Shown: one piece after another, positions 6,883-14,580 of the stretch
Layout: each line of letters starts with the position of its first letter
How positions within the stretch are numbered: the first letter of the stretch is position 1
From: Pseudomonadota bacterium
GTDB lineage: Bacteria; Chloroflexota; Ktedonobacteria; Ktedonobacterales; JACDGC01
NCBI GenBank assembly: GCA_021323815.1
Contig: JAJPKG010000309.1
Location: 1 to 16,042 of the forward strand
Length of the DNA stretch: 16,042 nt
Direction: 5' to 3'
Notes under the pieces: model-generated
Database searches by the model: none
Seen by the model: the letters and a program-made list of their open reading frames with translations, nothing else
What the model was told of the DNA's origin: nothing
Made by a program: the position numbers and the translations under genes

Positions 6883-8280
6883 ATGCAAGCAGAACAGATG
6901 GTTTCCGCACAAAGCGTGTGGCGGCAGATCAGCCGTCTGGCGCGCGCGCGCATCAGCCCCGCGCTTTATCGCGCCTGCTTCGCCGGAACGCAGGGGATCG
7001 CGCTGGAAGCTGACAGCCTGGTGGTTGCTGTTCCCACCGCGACGGTTGCCGGGCAACTGGAACGGCGCTTCGCCCCTCTGCTGACATCCCTGGCTGAGCG
7101 CGTCGCCCGTCGCCCCTTGCGCCTGCGCTTCACAGCGGGGACTGAGAGCGCTGCCGGCGCATCCTTATCGCGCATTTGTGAGAAGAATGCGCTGCCGGCG
7201 CAGGGGCAGAACGCAGGATCAGTATCAGAGAAAATGCTCGCTCCGCAGCGCGTCATTCCCTCCCCGGCGTTGAAGCCGCACTACACCTTCGATACGTTCA
7301 TCGCTGGCGAATCAAACCGCCTGGCCTTTGCCGCCGCGCAACAGGTCGCTGCCTTCCCTGGCCAGAGCTATAATCCGCTGTTCATCTATGGCGGCGTGGG
7401 CCTGGGGAAAACGCATCTGCTCATGGCCATCGGCCATGTGGCGGCGGCGCAAGGTCTTTACGTCCACTATGTCACGTCTGAAACGTTCACCAATGAGATC
7501 GTCGAGGCCATCCAGCACCATCAGCAAGAGACCTTTCGCGCCCGCTACCGCGCCATTGACGTGCTGTTGGTAGATGATATCCAGTTCATTGGCGGCAAAG
7601 AGCGCACCGAGGAAGAATTTTTTCACACCTTCAACGCGCTGCATAACGCCAACAAGCAGATCGTCGTCACCAGCGACCGCCCGCCGCGCGCCATTCCCAC
7701 CCTGCATGACCGGCTGCGCTCGCGTTTCGAGTGGGGCTTGCTGGCCGATGTGACCGCGCCGGATTACGCGCACCGGCTGGCCATCCTCAAAGCCAAAGCG
7801 GCGGCGCACAAGCTGGACGTGCCGCTCGCCGTGCTGGAATATATGGCGCAGCCGGAAGGCAGCAGCGTGCGTCAGCTTGAAGGCGCGCTGAACCGGCTGG
7901 GGATGACGGCGCGCATGCGTGGTGCGCCCATCACCCTGGCGCTGGCAGCGGCAACTCTGCGCGAATGTTTCGGCGAGCGCGGGCGCATCGACGTGTCGCC
8001 GAAGATCGTGATGGATCTCGTTGCGGGGCATTATCACGTGACGACCGACGAGATGTTGGGCAAAGGGCGCACGCGCAACATCGCGTGGCCGCGCCAGGTG
8101 GCGATGTTCCTGCTGCGCGAAGAGACGCCGCATTCCCTGGCACAGATCGGCGCGGCAATGGGCGGGCGCGACCACACCACCATCATGCACGGCTGCGAGC
8201 AGGTAGCCGAGATGATGCGCCACGACGAACACGTGCAACGCGAGATCGAATCGTTGCAGGCGGCGTTACGCTCGCTGTGA
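6883..8280 (+). CDS. dnaA: Chromosomal replication initiator protein DnaA
   Basis: DnaA binds DnaA boxes at oriC, melts the origin and recruits the helicase machinery. The 465-residue product has domain I (about 8-85, opening SVWRQISRLARARISPALY), a short linker (about 86-130), and the AAA+ domain III with Walker A GGVGLGKT (160-167), Walker B LLVDDIQF (D221/D222) and RLRSRFEWG (R271). Domain IV carries the DnaA signature GGRDHTTIMHG (417-427) within RQVAMFLLREETPHSLAQIGAAM. All key motifs are intact, so it should be functional. Starts at TTG 6853, ATG 6883 and ATG 6898 are all in frame. I chose 6883 because GGGTG lies about 9 nt upstream; 6898 would fit the family N-terminus equally well. 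The gene is co-oriented with and next to the loader gene. Confidence 0.93.
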   Translation: MQAEQMVSAQSVWRQISRLARARISPALYRACFAGTQGIALEADSLVVAVPTATVAGQLERRFAPLLTSLAERVARRPLRLRFTAGTESAAGASLSRICEKNALPAQGQNAGSVSEKMLAPQRVIPSPALKPHYTFDTFIAGESNRLAFAAAQQVAAFPGQSYNPLFIYGGVGLGKTHLLMAIGHVAAAQGLYVHYVTSETFTNEIVEAIQHHQQETFRARYRAIDVLLVDDIQFIGGKERTEEEFFHTFNALHNANKQIVVTSDRPPRAIPTLHDRLRSRFEWGLLADVTAPDYAHRLAILKAKAAAHKLDVPLAVLEYMAQPEGSSVRQLEGALNRLGMTARMRGAPITLALAAATLRECFGERGRIDVSPKIVMDLVAGHYHVTTDEMLGKGRTRNIAWPRQVAMFLLREETPHSLAQIGAAMGGRDHTTIMHGCEQVAEMMRHDEHVQREIESLQAALRSL

Positions 8281-8606
8281 GCCTGAACCAGCCTCTGCTT
8301 CACCCACCCGCAACCATCAATCCCATGCGCTGATCACATGATCCGGCATAGCTCTCTGGAACCGCGATCTGTGCATGGTTCGCCAATGGCGCATTCCATG
8401 TGCCTTGCGCCCCCCTTTCCAGCTTTGCTGGAGAGCAGGGTTGTGAGTGAGGCCAAACCCTGGCCGTACGGAACGCGCTCAACCGCGCTATCCAGGTACA
8501 ATGGAAACAGAGGACAAACGTCTCTGGCAAACACTCACCCCTTACCGATGGTAAGAAGCGGCAATGGTATAGAAACATGACGACCGAGAGCAAAGGAGGC
8601 CATGCC
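8281..8606. other. Non-coding gap between dnaA and the secreted protein gene
   Basis: I see no gene or clear terminator here. It holds small inverted repeats only: GATCACATGATC at 8332-8343, a TCCAGC/GCTGGA hairpin at 8418-8432, a 7-bp stem with AAAC loop at 8508-8526, and TTACC-GAT-GGTAA at 8542-8554. Possible -10 boxes are TACAAT (8497-8502) and TATAGA (8568-8573), but neither has a convincing -35 box. No good DnaA box is visible. Confidence 0.4.
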
Positions 8607-10283
8607 ATGCCGATAGCGCGATCTCCCCAACGTTTGTTTGTGCTCGCGCTGATCATGGCGGGCAGCGTCATTCTGGCGATGTCGCTGCAAGGGGGACCGG
8701 CACGAGCCGCGTCGCTGGCCGATATCACCGTCGCGCCTTTTGATAGGCAATCGGTCGTTGCCCAGGAAAATCAGCAGCCCGGCACGTCAGCATGGCAGCT
8801 CGATGACAGCGCCATGATGGCCCATGTTGCGCGTCCCCCAGGTGATGCGGACGCAACGGGCATCCAGCATGACGACTCATCCGGCGCGCGTGACATTGTG
8901 GATACTGCCGGCATCCAGGGCTATGCCGACACGACCTCGGCGGTTCCAGGCCAACTGGTGACGATATACGTCAGCACGCCGAAACCGGTCGATTTCATGT
9001 ACGCCATCTATCGCATCGGCTGGTATGGCGGTCTGGGAGGGCGCCTGTATTATACGTCTCCCACCTTGCGCAGCCGCGCGCAGGGTATATGGACGCCTGC
9101 CGGCGGATTGCGCGATTGCCCCACCTGCGTGATTGATCCACAGACGTATCGCATCGACGCGCATTGGCATCCATCTGATAGTTTCATCGTCGGCAATGGT
9201 TGGGTGAGCGGGGTCTATCTCATCAAATTGCAGACCGCCAGCGGCGCGGAATCTTACATTCCGCTGGTGGTGCGCGACGACACGGCGCACTCCGCCGCGC
9301 TGGTCAATCTCGCCACCAACACCTATCAAGCCTATAACACCTGGGGCGGTTACAGTTTCTATTCGCGCAGCCGCGTCATCAGCGACCGCGCCACGCAGGT
9401 GTCATTCAATCGGCCTTATGCGCGCTCAGCCGGCGCGGGCGATTTCTTATACTGGGACATCCAGGCCGTGCGCTGGATCGAACGCTCCGGTCTGGATGTC
9501 ACATACACCACTGATGACGCGATGAGCGATCACCCGGAGTTATTGTTGCAGCACCGCATCGTTCTGGTGCTCGGCCACGATGAATATTGGACGAAGGCCA
9601 TGCGCGACGGGGTGACGGCGGCGCGCGACAGCGGTGTGAGTCTAGCTTTTTGGGGCGCGAACGACGGCTATTGGCAGGTGCGTCTGGCCCCCGACGATGC
9701 CGGCAATGCCGACCGCACGCTCGTATGTTATAAGGTACTCACCAGCGCACGCGATCCGTCCATGCAACTCGCACGCGATCCGATGTATCCAAAGCATCCC
9801 GAGCTGGTGACGACGCAATTCCGCGATCCGCTCTTGAATCGCCCTGAAAACGGCTTGCTGGGGATTATGTATCTGAGCATGATCCCCAGCAACGACACGC
9901 CGGACTGGGTGGCTGCCGGCACCGATGCAGGCGGCTTGGAAGCGCAGGCGCACATTGCGCCGGGAGAGCATATTTCGGGCGGGCTGGTCGGTTATGAATA
10001 TGACGGTTTTGTGGCGAACGGCGCGGCCCCACGAGGATTGGTGACGCTGGCAGCCTCGCCGGTGGTGAACGTCTATGGCGGCCATCAGACGGCGATGACG
10101 ACCTATTATCGCGCGGCATCGGGTGCCATCGTGTTCGACGCCGGCACGCTGTGGTGGTCCTGGGGTTTGGATAGCCTGGCTCCCGCCGGGGGCTGCCGCA
10201 ACCGCATGCTCGCCAATCAGATGATATCCGACCTCACCGCATCACTGCTGCGTGCCATGCTGGCAGCATCTCCACCGCGCTGA
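8607..10283 (+). CDS. Secreted N,N-dimethylformamidase beta-subunit-like domain protein
   Basis: The 558-residue product starts with a clear signal peptide (about 1-34, cleavage expected after PARA). The body matches the family named after the N,N-dimethylformamidase large subunit C-terminal domain: a beta-sandwich start with GYADTTSAVPGQ and IYRIGWYGG (124-132), LATNTYQAYNTWGG, GHDEYW (323-328), FWGANDGYW and a final VFDAGTLWWSWGL. Most members with this domain are uncharacterised, and there is no small-subunit gene beside it, so amidase activity should not be assumed. C141 and C144 in DCPTC may form a disulfide or metal site. Start 8607 is chosen because AAAGGAGG lies 7 nt upstream; an ATG at 8577 is in frame but has no such site. 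A terminator follows directly at 10298-10323. Confidence 0.8.
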   Translation: MPIARSPQRLFVLALIMAGSVILAMSLQGGPARAASLADITVAPFDRQSVVAQENQQPGTSAWQLDDSAMMAHVARPPGDADATGIQHDDSSGARDIVDTAGIQGYADTTSAVPGQLVTIYVSTPKPVDFMYAIYRIGWYGGLGGRLYYTSPTLRSRAQGIWTPAGGLRDCPTCVIDPQTYRIDAHWHPSDSFIVGNGWVSGVYLIKLQTASGAESYIPLVVRDDTAHSAALVNLATNTYQAYNTWGGYSFYSRSRVISDRATQVSFNRPYARSAGAGDFLYWDIQAVRWIERSGLDVTYTTDDAMSDHPELLLQHRIVLVLGHDEYWTKAMRDGVTAARDSGVSLAFWGANDGYWQVRLAPDDAGNADRTLVCYKVLTSARDPSMQLARDPMYPKHPELVTTQFRDPLLNRPENGLLGIMYLSMIPSNDTPDWVAAGTDAGGLEAQAHIAPGEHISGGLVGYEYDGFVANGAAPRGLVTLAASPVVNVYGGHQTAMTTYYRAASGAIVFDAGTLWWSWGLDSLAPAGGCRNRMLANQMISDLTASLLRAMLAASPPR

Positions 10284-10297
10284 ATCCAGTCCCCCTT

Positions 10298-10323
10298 GCC
10301 TCTCCCGTCAGGGGAGGCTTTAT
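10298..10323 (+). terminator. Intrinsic terminator of the secreted protein gene
   Basis: GCCTCTCC (10298-10305) pairs with GGGGAGGC (10311-10318), including one G-T pair, around the loop CGTCA, and TTTAT follows. It lies 14 nt after the stop codon. Part of the stem can alternatively pair with 10331-10339. Confidence 0.75.
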
Positions 10324-10339
10324 CGTGAGACCTGACGGG
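10304..10339. repeat. 9-bp inverted repeat overlapping the terminator
   Basis: CCCGTCAGG (10304-10312) is perfectly complementary to CCTGACGGG (10331-10339) across an 18-nt loop. It shares bases with the terminator stem, so only one of the two hairpins can form at a time. Confidence 0.5.
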
Positions 10340-10353
10340 GAAAGGGGCACATC

Positions 10354-10554
10354 ATGCTGAAAATTGTGGCGTTCGCGCGCATCTGTCAGGTGTTGCTCAA
10401 GAAGAACAGGCGCGGCTCCAGCGCATCGGCGCGCAGGGCAAACCGGCCACTGATGCGGTGCAATGGGGCAGGGATGCCGGATGGGCATAGCCCGCGCTAT
10501 CATGCAGTGGAATCTCCACTATTGACGGAACGCATCCTCATGGCGCATAAATAG
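10354..10554 (+). CDS. Possible small basic ORF (doubtful)
   Basis: A 66-residue frame starts 6 nt after AAAGGGG and ends just before the lipoprotein operon leader. The product is basic (KKNRRGSSASARRANR) with no recognisable domain, and its second half uses AGG, GGG and CTA codons that the neighbours avoid. No promoter is visible between the terminator at 10298-10323 and this start. I list it because of the ribosome binding site, but chance is the simpler explanation. Apart from this frame, the overlapping hairpins and the promoter at 10522-10551, the gap 10284-10622 shows nothing else. Confidence 0.18.
   Translation: MLKIVAFARICQVLLKKNRRGSSASARRANRPLMRCNGAGMPDGHSPRYHAVESPLLTERILMAHK
10522..10551 (+). 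promoter_or_regulatory. Candidate promoter of the lipoprotein-MFS-galactokinase operon
   Basis: TTGACG (10522-10527) and CATAAA (10546-10551) are separated by 18 nt. The predicted start lies near 10558 with a leader of about 65 nt to the lipoprotein ATG. Confidence 0.4.
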
Positions 10555-10622
10555 CAAGAGGCAGCAGGTGACGCCCTTTGCCTGCCCATCCGCGATCCCC
10601 TTCTCATGGAGGCGCATTCCTG

Positions 10623-11351
10623 ATGACGATACACCGTTGGAAGAGCGGCACGGCATGCCGCTGGCTGGCGGGCGCGGCTGCCGCGCTGTTTCTGACGCTC
10701 GCCGCCTGTGGTGCGTCCAGCACCACCAAGACTTCTCCGCTTAGCGCCACGCAATTGATCCAACAGGCCAGCAACAACTTCGCGCAGGATAGTGCGCTGC
10801 ACTTCACCCTCACCGCCAGCAACATCGCACCTGGGCCTTTCGCCGTCACCAAAGCGCAGGGCGACGTGGTGCGCCCCGACAAATTACAAATTCACGGCAT
10901 TGTTGAGCCGACCCAGGGCGTCACCGCCGGCATCGGCATCATCTTCGTCGGGCAACAGCAATATATCAGCATCGGCGATACCGGCACCTATCAGACGACA
11001 TCTGGTTTGCCCAATTTGCTGAATATCTTCAGTTCGTCGCAGGGCATCGGAGCCATCCTCAGCCAGCTTCAGTCGCCTTCCACCCCGACGGCTGACAGCG
11101 TGAACGGCGTCGATTGCTGGAAGATCACCGGCACCGTCAGCAGCGCCTTGCTGGCCCCCATCACCGGCAACCCGCCGACCTCGCCGACAAACGTGCAGAC
11201 GATATTGTGGATTGGCCAGAGCGACAACCAGATCCACCAGGTCACGCTCAACGGCATCGCCGCCAACGGCGACACCAGTTCGACGGTGCGCACCTTTGAT
11301 CTGTCGAATTATAACGAAACTGTGACCATCACCGCGCCACCAACGAAATAA
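10623..11351 (+). CDS. LppX/LprAFG-family lipoprotein
   Basis: The 242-residue product has a lipoprotein signal with lipobox LAAC, so Cys29 would be lipidated and the mature protein held on the outer face of the membrane. The rest fits the LppX/LprAFG family: an N-terminal helix (SATQLIQQASNNFAQDSALHFTLTAS), an antiparallel beta sheet, GDVVRPDKLQIHG, and a C-terminal NQIHQVTLNG strand. Members in mycobacteria (LprG, LppX) carry lipids in a large hydrophobic cavity. GGAGG at 10608-10612, 10 nt before the ATG at 10623, sets the start; an ATG-independent extension back to 10578 is unlikely. The MFS transporter gene starts 22 nt downstream, which points to joint export of a hydrophobic substrate. 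Confidence 0.8.
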   Translation: MTIHRWKSGTACRWLAGAAAALFLTLAACGASSTTKTSPLSATQLIQQASNNFAQDSALHFTLTASNIAPGPFAVTKAQGDVVRPDKLQIHGIVEPTQGVTAGIGIIFVGQQQYISIGDTGTYQTTSGLPNLLNIFSSSQGIGAILSQLQSPSTPTADSVNGVDCWKITGTVSSALLAPITGNPPTSPTNVQTILWIGQSDNQIHQVTLNGIAANGDTSSTVRTFDLSNYNETVTITAPPTK

Positions 11352-11373
11352 CATAGAAAAGGGGGCACGTGCG

Positions 11374-13053
11374 ATGACGATGGCCCAAAACACGCCCGCG
11401 GAAGTTGCCGCATCGGCGGAGCAGGCCGCGAACGCGCCCGCATTGCGCCGGGGTGCGGCCACCGTGACGCTGGTGATCATCTGCGCGGCGGTCTTTTTGA
11501 CGGCGCTGGATCAAACCGTTGTGGTGACGGCGCTGGAACCCATCGCCGCCAGTTTCAACTTGAATGATGCGACCGATCTGGCGCAACTCGCCTGGGTGGT
11601 CAGCGGATATCTGTTGGGCTATGTCATCGTCATGCCCTTGATGGGTCGCGTGTCGGATCTGCTGGGTCGCCAGCGCGTGTTGTTGGGCTGCCTCGCCCTG
11701 TTTGCGCTGGGATCCCTGCTGTGCGCGGAGAGCATCGCGCTGGGCAATGCAGCATCGCTAAGTTTCCTGAGCGCCATCGGCGTCAACAGTCCCAGCCCGG
11801 CGCTCACCTGGCTGGTGATCGCGCGTTTCTTGCAGGCGGTGGGCGGCGGCGCGGTGGTGCCGGTCGCCATCGCCGCCATTGGTGATCTGTTTGGGGCGGC
11901 ACGGCGCATCACGGCGCTGGGCATCATCGGCGGTGTCACCGAGGCGGGCGGCGCGCTTGGCCCGCTCTATGGCGCGCTGATCCTGCAACACTGGGGCTTC
12001 TTGCCCAGTGGCTACGAAAACCCCTGGCAATGGATCTTCCTGCTAAATCTGCCGATTGTGCTGGTGCTGGTGGGCGCGCTGCTGCTGCTGTGGCCCCGCG
12101 AATTGCGCGGCAAAGCCGTGACGACCGCGAATAACACGCGCATCGACTGGCTGGGGGCGCTGGTGCTGGGCGGCGCGCTGCTCTGCACCAGCCTGGGTCT
12201 GGGCCAGTCCGCTGGGGCCATCACCAATCTCAAGCAGGCGCAGGCGGTGCAGAATAATCCCCTGCTGCTGGTGGCGGCTGCTGTGTTGCTGGCGGCGTTC
12301 GTGCTGGTGGAAGCGCGCGGGCGCGATCCTGTCATTTCGCTCAGCCTCTTCACATCACCCGCGTTCTCGGCGGGCGCGATCTTCAATCTGTTGCTGGGCA
12401 TGGCGCTGATTGTCGCCCTGGTTGATATCCCCATCTATGTGCTGGCTGTCGTCGCAGGCTCGGCTTATCTGGATGCCGGCCTGGCGCTATTGCGCATGAC
12501 CATCATGATCCCCATCGGCGCGTTCAGTGGTGGCTGGCTGGTGGCGCGCTATGGCACGCGACGCGTGGGTGTGGCTGGCGCGCTCTGCACCTCTGCCGGC
12601 TTCTTCTTGATGCTGTTGTGGGGAACGCAGCCGAATTGGTGGCTGATCACGTTGGGAACCGTCGTTGCGGGGATGGGTTTCGGCCTCATCGTCGCGCCCA
12701 TCAGCACCACTGCGCTCAACACGTCGGGCAACACGCGTTTTGGCATGGCGGCATCCATCGTCACGGCGTTGCGCATGATCGGCATGATCCTCGGTCTGGC
12801 TGCCCTTTCATCCTGGGGCGTCAACCATTATATCTATCTGCTCAACCATATTACGTATCCTCCCGGCGCGGATATCACGACGCAGCTCAAGATCCTCCAG
12901 CAAAAGACGGTTGAGTTCGCGGTGGATATCGTCCACGGTTTCTTCCTGGCGGGCGCGATTCTGGCGCTGGTAGCGGTTATTCCCGCGCTGTTCCTGTGGA
13001 AGCCCAAGCCCGGCGAGGAAGACACGAAAGGCCGCGTGGTGGTGGGGATGTGA
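11374..13053 (+). CDS. DHA2-type 14-TM MFS exporter, partner of the lipoprotein
   Basis: The 559-residue product has about 14 membrane helices. Family marks are LDQTVVVTALEPI in TM1 (D46), motif A GRVSDLLGRQRV (from 91), and antiporter motif C GIIGGVTEAGGALGPLYG in TM5. This is the drug:proton antiporter-2 group. The loop between about 115 and 143 is longer than usual, and the region 502-530 between the last two helices forms an unusually long external loop. In mycobacteria a member of this group (Rv1410c/P55) works with lipoprotein LprG to export lipids, and this gene likewise follows an LprG-like gene by 22 nt. AAAGGGGG 8 nt upstream supports the start. The substrate is inferred, and multidrug efflux is the main alternative. 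Confidence 0.85.
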   Translation: MTMAQNTPAEVAASAEQAANAPALRRGAATVTLVIICAAVFLTALDQTVVVTALEPIAASFNLNDATDLAQLAWVVSGYLLGYVIVMPLMGRVSDLLGRQRVLLGCLALFALGSLLCAESIALGNAASLSFLSAIGVNSPSPALTWLVIARFLQAVGGGAVVPVAIAAIGDLFGAARRITALGIIGGVTEAGGALGPLYGALILQHWGFLPSGYENPWQWIFLLNLPIVLVLVGALLLLWPRELRGKAVTTANNTRIDWLGALVLGGALLCTSLGLGQSAGAITNLKQAQAVQNNPLLLVAAAVLLAAFVLVEARGRDPVISLSLFTSPAFSAGAIFNLLLGMALIVALVDIPIYVLAVVAGSAYLDAGLALLRMTIMIPIGAFSGGWLVARYGTRRVGVAGALCTSAGFFLMLLWGTQPNWWLITLGTVVAGMGFGLIVAPISTTALNTSGNTRFGMAASIVTALRMIGMILGLAALSSWGVNHYIYLLNHITYPPGADITTQLKILQQKTVEFAVDIVHGFFLAGAILALVAVIPALFLWKPKPGEEDTKGRVVVGM

Positions 13054-13056
13054 CCT

Positions 13057-14283
13057 ATGGCAACGCCAACACTGCCACCCACCGTCGCCATCGCCGCAAA
13101 CCATGCCCGCGCCGCTCTCGGCCTTCAGGGACCGTTGCCGGCAGGCTGGGCACCGGGGCGCGTCAATCTGATCGGCGAGCACACAGACTATAATGACGGC
13201 TTCGTGCTGCCCATCGCGGTCGAGCGGACGGTGGCGATGGCCGGGCAATTGGCGAGCGATCCAGCAGACATGACCGTGCGGCTCTTTTCGGCGCATCACC
13301 AAGAGACAGCGCAGTTCGACGCCGCGAATCCGCCGTCGGCGCGCGATCCGCGCGGCGTGCCGCTGTGGGCGCGCTATGTTGCCGGAGCGGTGAGCGTGGT
13401 GCAGGCGGCGGGGATGCCGATGCGCGGTTTCAGCGCCGCCATCGCCGGCGATGTGCCGCTGGGCGGCGGCATGAGTTCTTCCGCCGCGCTCATCATGGCC
13501 ACCCTCACCTGGCTTGATGCCGCGCTGGGATTGCAGCAGGGGCCGCTGGAACTGGCGCGCATCGGCCAGCGGGCTGAGACGCTCGGCTCCGGCGTGCAGG
13601 TGGGGATTCTGGATCAGGCGGCATCGGCGCTGGGCAAGCCAGGCAAGGCCATTTTCATCGACTGCCGCTCTCTTGCCTATCACTACATCTCTTTCAACCT
13701 GCCGGATGTCGCGTTGCTGGTATGCGAGACCGGCGTGGAACGCTCCCTGGCCGATGTCGGCTATAATACGCGACGGCAGGAATGCGAGGCAGCGGCGCAA
13801 GCGTTTGCCCAGATGTTACAGCAAGAAGATTTCTCACGGCTGGTGACAGCGTTGCGTGACGTGACCGAGCGCGATTATGCCCGCCTGGCCGGCGCGGTGC
13901 CGCAACCCGAACGCCGGCGCGCCCGTCACGTCATCACCGAAAATGATCGCGTCGGTGCGGCTGTGCAAGCATTGCAGGCAGGCGATGCCGCCGCGTTCAC
14001 CGACCTGCTGCTGCGCTCGCATGCCAGCCTGAGGGATGATTATGAGGTGAGTTGCCCTGAACTCGACGCAGTGGTCGCCATCGCGACGCGGGGCAGACCG
14101 CTGACCGGCGCGCGCCTGATGGGGGCCGGTTTCGGCGGCAGCGCGCTCATCATCGCGCCGCTCGCGGACATTCCAGCGATCCAGGCCGATCTCGCCCGTG
14201 ATTATCCCGCGCAAACGGGACGCACACCGACGATGCATCAGCTCGCGCCCGCTGGCGGCCCCGGCGCAACCACGCTCCCCTGA
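13057..14283 (+). CDS. galK: Galactokinase (GHMP kinase)
   Basis: This enzyme phosphorylates galactose at C1 with ATP, the first step of the Leloir pathway. The 408-residue product has the GalK signature GRVNLIGEHTDYNDG with R35, E41, H42 and D44, the GHMP ATP-binding motif VPLGGGMSSSAAL (133-145), the catalytic aspartate in GILDQ (D186), and motif 3 GARLMGAGFGGSAL. The motif after SSSAAL reads IMA where EVA is usual, and motif 3 lacks the common Cys. Sugar-binding residues are intact, so galactose or a close relative is the expected substrate. The start is 3 nt after the MFS stop, indicating tight translational coupling. No galT, galE or galM is visible in the window, so its pairing with an exporter operon is unusual. 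Confidence 0.9.
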   Translation: MATPTLPPTVAIAANHARAALGLQGPLPAGWAPGRVNLIGEHTDYNDGFVLPIAVERTVAMAGQLASDPADMTVRLFSAHHQETAQFDAANPPSARDPRGVPLWARYVAGAVSVVQAAGMPMRGFSAAIAGDVPLGGGMSSSAALIMATLTWLDAALGLQQGPLELARIGQRAETLGSGVQVGILDQAASALGKPGKAIFIDCRSLAYHYISFNLPDVALLVCETGVERSLADVGYNTRRQECEAAAQAFAQMLQQEDFSRLVTALRDVTERDYARLAGAVPQPERRRARHVITENDRVGAAVQALQAGDAAAFTDLLLRSHASLRDDYEVSCPELDAVVAIATRGRPLTGARLMGAGFGGSALIIAPLADIPAIQADLARDYPAQTGRTPTMHQLAPAGGPGATTLP

Positions 14284-14319
14284 ACATGCGCTTTCTCGTT
14301 CCCCTCGCTGCCGTTGTTC

Positions 14320-14343
14320 CCCCCTCTCCATCCGCAGAGGGGG
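14320..14343. repeat. GC-rich intergenic hairpin after galK
   Basis: CCCCCTCT (14320-14327) pairs perfectly with AGAGGGGG (14336-14343) around an 8-nt loop CCATCCGC. It could end the lipoprotein-MFS-galK operon, though only TT follows. A related sequence (CCATCCGAGA with CCCCCT arms) forms the greA terminator at 15154-15189, suggesting a dispersed element. Confidence 0.45.
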
Positions 14344-14358
14344 TTAGGGGATGGGGCC

Positions 14359-14393
14359 GGTCATCGGTCCCTGAAAATTGATGGCCGATGACC
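14359..14393. promoter_or_regulatory. 9-bp inverted repeat abutting the greA promoter, possible operator
   Basis: GGTCATCGG (14359-14367) and CCGATGACC (14385-14393) are perfectly complementary with a 17-nt centre. The right arm ends one base before the -35 box, where an activator or repressor would bind. Confidence 0.45.
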
Positions 14394-14422
14394 TTGACGG
14401 ATGGCTCGCAGTTGTGTATAAT
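14394..14422 (+). promoter_or_regulatory. Near-consensus sigma-70 promoter of the greA leader
   Basis: TTGACG (14394-14399), a 17-nt spacer and a perfect TATAAT (14417-14422) make this the best promoter in the window. The transcript should start near 14429, more than 220 nt before the greA ATG. Confidence 0.8.
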
Positions 14423-14435
14423 TTCAGGCAGTCTC

Positions 14436-14504
14436 ATGACAACAGACGAAACCCGCCGGGGCAGACAAGATTGTTCCCGGCACACGCAGAGAGAGAACGT
14501 CTGA
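14436..14504 (+). CDS. Possible leader peptide in the greA leader (doubtful)
   Basis: A 22-codon frame starts only a few nucleotides after the predicted transcript start and ends before the second stem-loop. The peptide has five arginines and no recognisable motif. Only a weak AGG precedes the ATG, so it would be almost leaderless. If translated, ribosomes would open the stem 14443-14503 and could influence the downstream terminator. Confidence 0.2.
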   Translation: MTTDETRRGRQDCSRHTQRENV

Positions 14505-14580
14505 GGGCCGCGCTGCCAGGCTGAGAGGGCCGGCAAGCGCGGCGTATTGTTCGCATGGCGCGGCGATTCACTATCGCATT

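Noticed and set aside
6055..8238. Long open frames on the minus strand opposite the loader gene and dnaA
   Set aside because: They mirror strongly conserved plus-strand genes in GC-rich DNA, lack ribosome binding sites and show no domain. They are codon-bias shadows.
12808..13800. 330-codon minus-strand open frame across the MFS/galK junction
   Set aside because: It lies opposite two well-supported genes, is rich in Arg/His typical of antisense frames, and has no family resemblance.
14504..14543. CTGAGAGGG in the greA leader, recalling the TPP riboswitch
   Set aside because: The other conserved TPP segments (the ACCUGA and GGGA parts) are missing. T-box, SAM, c-di-GMP, cobalamin and FMN signatures are also absent.
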